This document shows positions 59,461 through 64,000 of a stretch of 64,000 bases of DNA, piece by piece. This stretch comes from Synchiropus splendidus. Its lineage: Eukaryota; Chordata; Actinopteri; Syngnathiformes; Callionymidae. A program made the translations under genes and the position numbers. Each line of letters begins with the position of its first letter. Within the stretch, counting starts at the first letter, position 1. The notes below the pieces were generated by a model. That model worked only from the letters and a program-made list of their open reading frames with translations. It was not told the DNA's origin and did not search any database. The stretch lies in the NCBI RefSeq assembly GCF_027744825.2, contig NC_071350.1:2046001-2110000 (forward strand), given 5' to 3'.

Positions 59461-62280
59461 ATCAAATCTAAGCTGTCTGAAGTGTTTTTCCAAAGTTATC
59501 AACATTTTAATGTTTGCCGTTCCGGAATCGACCTTATCTCAGGCTGAAAACGCGTTTTACGCATTGTGCCATAACTTTGCATAAAGCTTCAGAACATGAA
59601 ATTTTCACCTCCCACTATAGCAGAAAGGGTCTTTCTAGTAGTTGCAGATCAAACCTAAGCTGTCTGAAATGTTTTTCCAAAGTTTTCAACATTTTTATGT
59701 TTGGCGTTCCGGAACCCACCTTATCTCAGGCTGAAAACGCGTTTTCATCATTGTGCAATAACTTTGCATAAAGCTTTAGCACATGAAATTTTCACCTCCC
59801 ACTATAGCAGAAAGGGTCTTTCTAGTAGTTGCAGATTAAATCTAAGCTGTCTGAAATGTTTTTCCAAAGTTTTCAACTTTTTTTTGTTTGGCGTTCTGGA
59901 ACCCACCTTATCTCAGGCTGAAAACGTGTTTTTTGCATTGTGCCATAACTTTGCAGGGATGCCACAGAACATGAAATTTTCACCTGCCGCTATAGTAGAA
60001 AGGGTCGTTCTAGTAGTTGCACATCAAATCCAAGCTGTCTGAAGTGGCTTTCCAAAGTTATCAACATTTTTATGTTTGGAGTTCCGGAATCAACCTTATC
60101 TCAGGCTGAAAACGCGTTTCCTGCATTGTCTCATAACTTTGCAGGGATGCTTCAGAACATGAAATTTCCACCTCTCACTATAGCAGAAAGGGTCTTTCTA
60201 GTAGTTGCACGTGAAATCTAAGCTGTCTGAAGTGTTTTTCCAAAGTTATCAACATTTTTATGTTTGGCATTCCAGAATCGACCTTATCTCAGGCTGAAAA
60301 CGCGTTTTCTGCATTGTGCCATAACTTTGCAGGGAAACGTCAGAACATGAAATTTTCACCTCCCACTATAGCAGAAAGGGTCTTTCTAGTAGTTGCACAT
60401 CAAATCTAAGATGTCTGAAGTGTTTTTTCAATGTTATCATATTTTTATGTTTGGCGTTCCGGAATTGACCTTGTCTCATGCTGAAAACGCGTTTTCTGCA
60501 TTGTGCCATAACTTTGCAGGGAAGCTTCAGAACATGACATTTAAACATCCCACGATAGCAGAAAGGGTCTTTCTAGTAGTTGCACATCAAATCTAAGCTG
60601 TTTGAAGTGTTTTTCCAAAGTTATCAACATTTTTATGTTTGGCGTTCCGGAATCGACCTTATCTCAGGCTGAAAACGCGTTTTCTGCAATGTGCCATAAC
60701 TTTGCAGGGAAGCTTCAGAACATGAAATTTTCAACTTCCACTATTGCAGAAAGGCTTTTTCTAGTAGTTGCACATCAAATCTAAGCTGTTTGAAGTGTTT
60801 TTCGAAAGTTATCAACGTTTTTATATTTGGCATTCCTGAATCGACCTTATCTCTTGCTGAAAACGCGTTTTCTGCATTGTGCCATAACTTTGCAGGGAAA
60901 CTTCAGAACATGACATTTTCACCTCCCACTATAGCATAAAGGGTCTCTCTAGTAGTTGCACATCAAATCTAAGCTGTCTGAAGTGTTTTTCCGAAGTTAT
61001 TCACATTTTTATGTTTGGCGGTCCGGAATTGACCTTATGTGAGGCTGAAAACGCGTTTTCTGCATTGTGCCATAACTTTGCAGGGAAGCTTCCGAACATG
61101 AAATTTTCAACTCCCACTATAGCAGAAAGACTTTTTCCAGTAGTTGCACATCAAATCTAAGCTGTCTGAAGTGTTTTTCCAAAGTTATCAACATTCTTAT
61201 GTTTGGCGTTCCGGAATCAACCTTATCTCAGGCTGAAAACGCGTTTTACGCATTGTGGCATAACTTGCAGGGAAGCTTCAGAACATGAAATTTTCTCCTC
61301 CCACTATAGCAGAAAGGCTTTTTCCAGTAGTTGCACATCAAATCTAAGCTGTCTGAAGTGTTTTTCCAAAGTTATCAACATTTTTTTGTTTGGTGTTCCT
61401 GAATCGACCTTATCTCAGGCCGAAAACGCGTTTTCTGCATTGTGCCATAACTTTGCAGGGAAGTTTTAGAACATGAAATTTTCACCTCCCACTTCAGCAG
61501 AAAGGGTATTTCTAGTAGTTGCACATCAAATCTAAGCTGTCTGTAGAGTTTTTCCTGAGTTATCAACATTTTTATGTTTGGCGTTCCGGAATCGACCTTA
61601 TCTCAGGATGAAAAATCGTTTTCTGCATTGTCCCATAACTTTGCAGGGAAGATTCAGAACATGAAATTCTTACCTCCCAATAAAGCAGAAAGGGCCTTTC
61701 TAATAGTTGCACATCAAATCTAAGCTCTCTGATGTGTTTTTCCAAAGTTATCAACATTTTTATGTATGGCGTTCTGGAACCCACCTAATCTCAAGCTGAA
61801 AACGCGTTTTCTGCATTGTGCCAAAACTTTTCAGGGAAGCTTCAGAACATGAAATGTTCGCCTCCCACTATAGCAGAAAGGGTCTTTCTGGTAGTTGCAC
61901 TTCAAATCTAAGCTGTCTGAAGTGTTTTTACAAAGTTATCAACATATTTATGTTTGGCGTTCTGGAACCCACCTTATCTCGGGCTGAAAACGCGTTTTCT
62001 GCATTGTGCCATAACTTTGCAGGGAGACTTCAGAACATGAAATTTTCTCCTCCCACTATATCAGAAAGGGTATTTCTAGTAGTTGCACGTCAAATCTAAT
62101 CTGTTTGAAGTGTTTTTCCAAAGTTATCACCATTTTTATGTTTGGCGTTCCAGAAACAACCTTGTCTCAGGCTGAAAACGCGTTTTACGCAATTTGCCAT
62201 AACTTTGCAGGAAAGCCTCAGGACATGAAATTTTCACCTCCCACTTTAGCAGAAAGGGTCTTTCTAGTAGTTGCACATCA
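59461..62280. repeat. Mixed divergent satellite monomers
   Basis: About fifteen monomers. Some carry the one-base-shorter TTTGCATAAAGC (near 59578 and 59766), one has a 2-bp loss in TAACTTGCAGGG (near 61264), and two neighbours share GCAGAAAG[A/G]CTTTTTCCAG (near 61120 and 61310). I saw no long near-identical block and nothing but satellite. Confidence 0.7.
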
Positions 62281-63660
62281 AATCTAAGCTGCCTGAAGTG
62301 TATTTCCAAAGTTATCAACATTTTTATGTTTGGCGTTCTGGTATCCACCTTATCTCAGGCTGAAAACGCGTTTTCTGCATTGTGCCATAACTTTGCAATG
62401 AAGCTTTAGAACATGACATTTTCACCTCCAACTATAACAGAAAGGGTCTTTCTAGTAGTTGCGCATCAAATCTAAGCTGTCTGAAGTGTTTTTCCAAAGT
62501 TATCAACATTTTTATGTTTGGCGTTCCTGAATCGACCTTATCTCAGCCTGAAAACACGTTTTCTGCAATGTGCCATAACTTTGCTTGGAAACTTCAGAAC
62601 ATGAAATTTTCACCTCCAACTATAGCAGAAAGGGCCTTTCTAGTAGTTGCACATCAAATCTAAGCTGTTTGAAGTGTTTTTCCAAAGATAACCCCATTTT
62701 TATGTTTGGCGTTCCAGAAACAACCTTATCTCAGGCTGAAAACGCGTTTTACGCAATTTGCCATAACTTTGCAGGAAAGCTTCAGAACATGAAATTTTCA
62801 CCTCCCACTATAGCAGAAAAGGTCTTTCTAGAAGTTGCACATCAAATCTAAGCTGTTTGAAGTGTTTTTCGAAAGTTTTCAACATTTTTATGTTTGGCGT
62901 TCCTGAATCGACCTTATCTCAGGCTGAAAACGCGTTTTCTGCATTGTGCCATAACTTTGCAGGGAAGCTTCAGAACATGAAATTTTCACCTCCCACGATA
63001 GCAGAAAGGGTCTTTCGAGTAGTTGCACATAAAATCTAAGCTGCCTGAAGTGTATTTCCAAAGTTATCAACATTTTTATGTTTGGCGTTCTGGTATCCAC
63101 CTTATCTCAGGCTGAAAACGCGTTTTCTGCATTGTGCCATAACTTTGCAATGAAGCTTTAGAACATGAAATTTTCACCTCCAACTATACCAGAAAGGGTC
63201 TTTCTAGTAGTTGCGCATCAAATCTAAGCTGTCTGAAGTGTTTTTCCAAAGTTATCAACATTTTTATGTTTGGCGTTCCTGAATCGACCTTATCTCAGCC
63301 TGAAAACGCGTTTTCTGCAATGTGCCATAACTTTGCTTGGAAACTTCAGAACATGAAATTTTCACCTCCAACTATAGCAGAAAGGGCCTTTCTAGTAGTT
63401 GCACATCAAATCTAAGCTGTTTGAAGTGTTTTTCCAAAGATAACCCCATTTTTATGTTTGGCGTTCCAGAAACAACCTTATCTCCGGCTGAAAACGCGTT
63501 TTACGCAATTTGCCATAATTTTGCAGGAAAGCTTCAGAACATGAAATTTTCACCTCCCACAATAGCAGAAAGGGTCTTTCTCGTAGTTGCGCATCAAATC
63601 TAAGCTGTCTGAAGTGTTTTTCGAAAGTTTTCAACATTTTTATGTTTGGTGTTCCTGAAT
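62281..63660. repeat. Four-monomer higher-order repeat, two copies (752 bp)
   Basis: Sequence from 62281 recurs from 63033 at a shift of exactly 4 x 188 bp. Markers are GCTGCCTGAAGTGTATTTCC, TTCTGGTATCCACC, GCAATGAAGCTTTAG, CCTCCAACTATA, CTCAGCCTG, TTTGCTTGGAAAC, AAAGATAACCCC and CCAGAAACAACC. I noticed a few single differences (near 62436, 62552 and 62734). The copies lose similarity after about 62908/63660. The AAACAACC unit also has a relative just upstream at 62105-62280. Confidence 0.88.
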
Positions 63661-64000
63661 CGACCTTTTCTCAGGCTGAAAACGCGTTTTCTGCATTGTG
63701 CCATAACTTTTCAGGGAACCTTCAGATCATGAAATGTTCATTTCCCACGATAGCAGAAAGGGTCTTTCTAGTAGTTGCACATCAAATCTAAGCTGTCTGA
63801 AGTGTTTGTCCAAAGTTATCAACATTTTTATGTTTGGCTTTCCGGAATCGACCTTATCTCAGGCTGAAAACGCATTTGACGCATTGTGCCATAACTTTGC
63901 AGGGAAGCTTCAGAACATGAAATATTCAGCTCCCACTATAGCAGAAAGGGTCTTTCTCGTAGTTGCACATAAAATCTAAGCTGTCTGAAGTGTTTTTCCA
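63661..64000. repeat. Final satellite monomers; array runs off the window
   Basis: Nearly two more monomers in the same orientation, ending inside the spacer. There is no sign of decay toward an array edge. Confidence 0.9.

Larger units (their letters stand above)
1..64000. repeat. 188-bp satellite array filling the window
   Basis: Landmarks such as GGCGTTCCGG, the HindIII site and CTATAGCAG recur about every 188 bp from the first base to the last, always on the same strand, giving roughly 340 units. I saw no inversion, unique sequence, transposon or microsatellite interruption. Indels are rare: mostly 1-3 bp, plus a 37-bp deletion, a 7-bp deletion seen twice, and 41-bp monomer remnants. Local copies range from clearly divergent to near-identical, and near-identity follows multi-monomer blocks. 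The length fits a nucleosome plus linker, as in many centromeric satellites. That role is inferred from architecture only; pericentromeric or subtelomeric heterochromatin is equally possible. I do not recognise the family. Confidence 0.98.

Noticed and set aside
59701..60042. A 113-codon reading frame
   Set aside because: Produced by the one-base-shorter TTTGCATAAAGC monomer and loss of the usual TAA (TTAAATC here falls in another frame). It is satellite sequence, not a gene.
1..64000. CRISPR array
   Set aside because: Repeat and spacer are not distinguishable: the whole 188-bp unit is repeated, there is no short constant repeat with unrelated spacers, and no cas-like genes are present.
1..64000. 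rRNA, tRNA or snRNA gene clusters
   Set aside because: I recognised no tRNA box A/B arrangement, 5S or other RNA core in the unit. The 188-bp period alone is not evidence of an RNA gene.
1..64000. Inverted segments or transposon insertions
   Set aside because: All landmark motifs stay on one strand through the window and no interval between landmarks exceeds one unit by more than a few bases.

Overview
The whole 64 kb window is one uninterrupted satellite DNA array. Every part I read belongs to a single tandem repeat with a 188-bp unit, about 340 copies, all head to tail in the same orientation. I found no protein-coding gene, RNA gene, transposon, CRISPR array or unique sequence, and neither end of the array lies inside the window. 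The consensus unit is about 40% GC. The unit is numbered here from the GGCGTTCCGG segment. It carries TTCCGGAA at 5-12, a 14-bp perfect dyad GAAAACGCGTTTTC at 31-44, a HindIII palindrome GAAGCTTC at 69-76, CTATAG at 101-106, and T5 tracts at 158-162 and 178-182. In the consensus, all CpG sites lie in the first 39 bp.

An array of this kind fits a eukaryotic centromeric or pericentromeric satellite, or another heterochromatic one. I do not recognise the family and cannot name the species. Every CpG of the unit occurs in other copies as both TpG and CpA, which suggests a genome with germline CpG methylation, such as a vertebrate or a plant.

Layout. (1) 1-1.9 kb: a six-monomer repeat. (2) 3.0-10.1 kb: short higher-order repeats of 3 and 7 monomers and a three-monomer module present four times. 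(3) 10.1-12.4 kb: mixed monomers, including one shortened to 151 bp. (4) 12.4-20.0 kb: interleaved blocks recurring at 8-9, 14 and 19-20 monomer spacings. (5) 20-23.5 kb: more divergent monomers, a 41-bp monomer stub and two monomers with a 7-bp deletion. (6) 23.5-28.8 kb: a 19-monomer (3,571 bp) duplication holding a 96-bp patch of foreign satellite sequence. (7) 28.8-33.3 kb: 5- and 9-monomer repeats. (8) 30.4-44.1 kb and 45.1-57.1 kb: two copies of a very large tandem duplication, 13.7 and 12.0 kb long, that differ mainly by gains and losses of whole monomers. A filler of about 0.45 kb resembling the 19.6-20.0 kb region sits at their junction. (9) 57.1-64 kb: 7-monomer and 4-monomer repeats.

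No genes work together here. What the window records is array evolution: in-register unequal exchange, short conversion patches, and a few internal deletions that serve as lineage markers. The short reading frames are by-products of the repeat. The unit is 188 bp, not a multiple of three, and has a conserved TAA near its end, so every frame closes within about one monomer.
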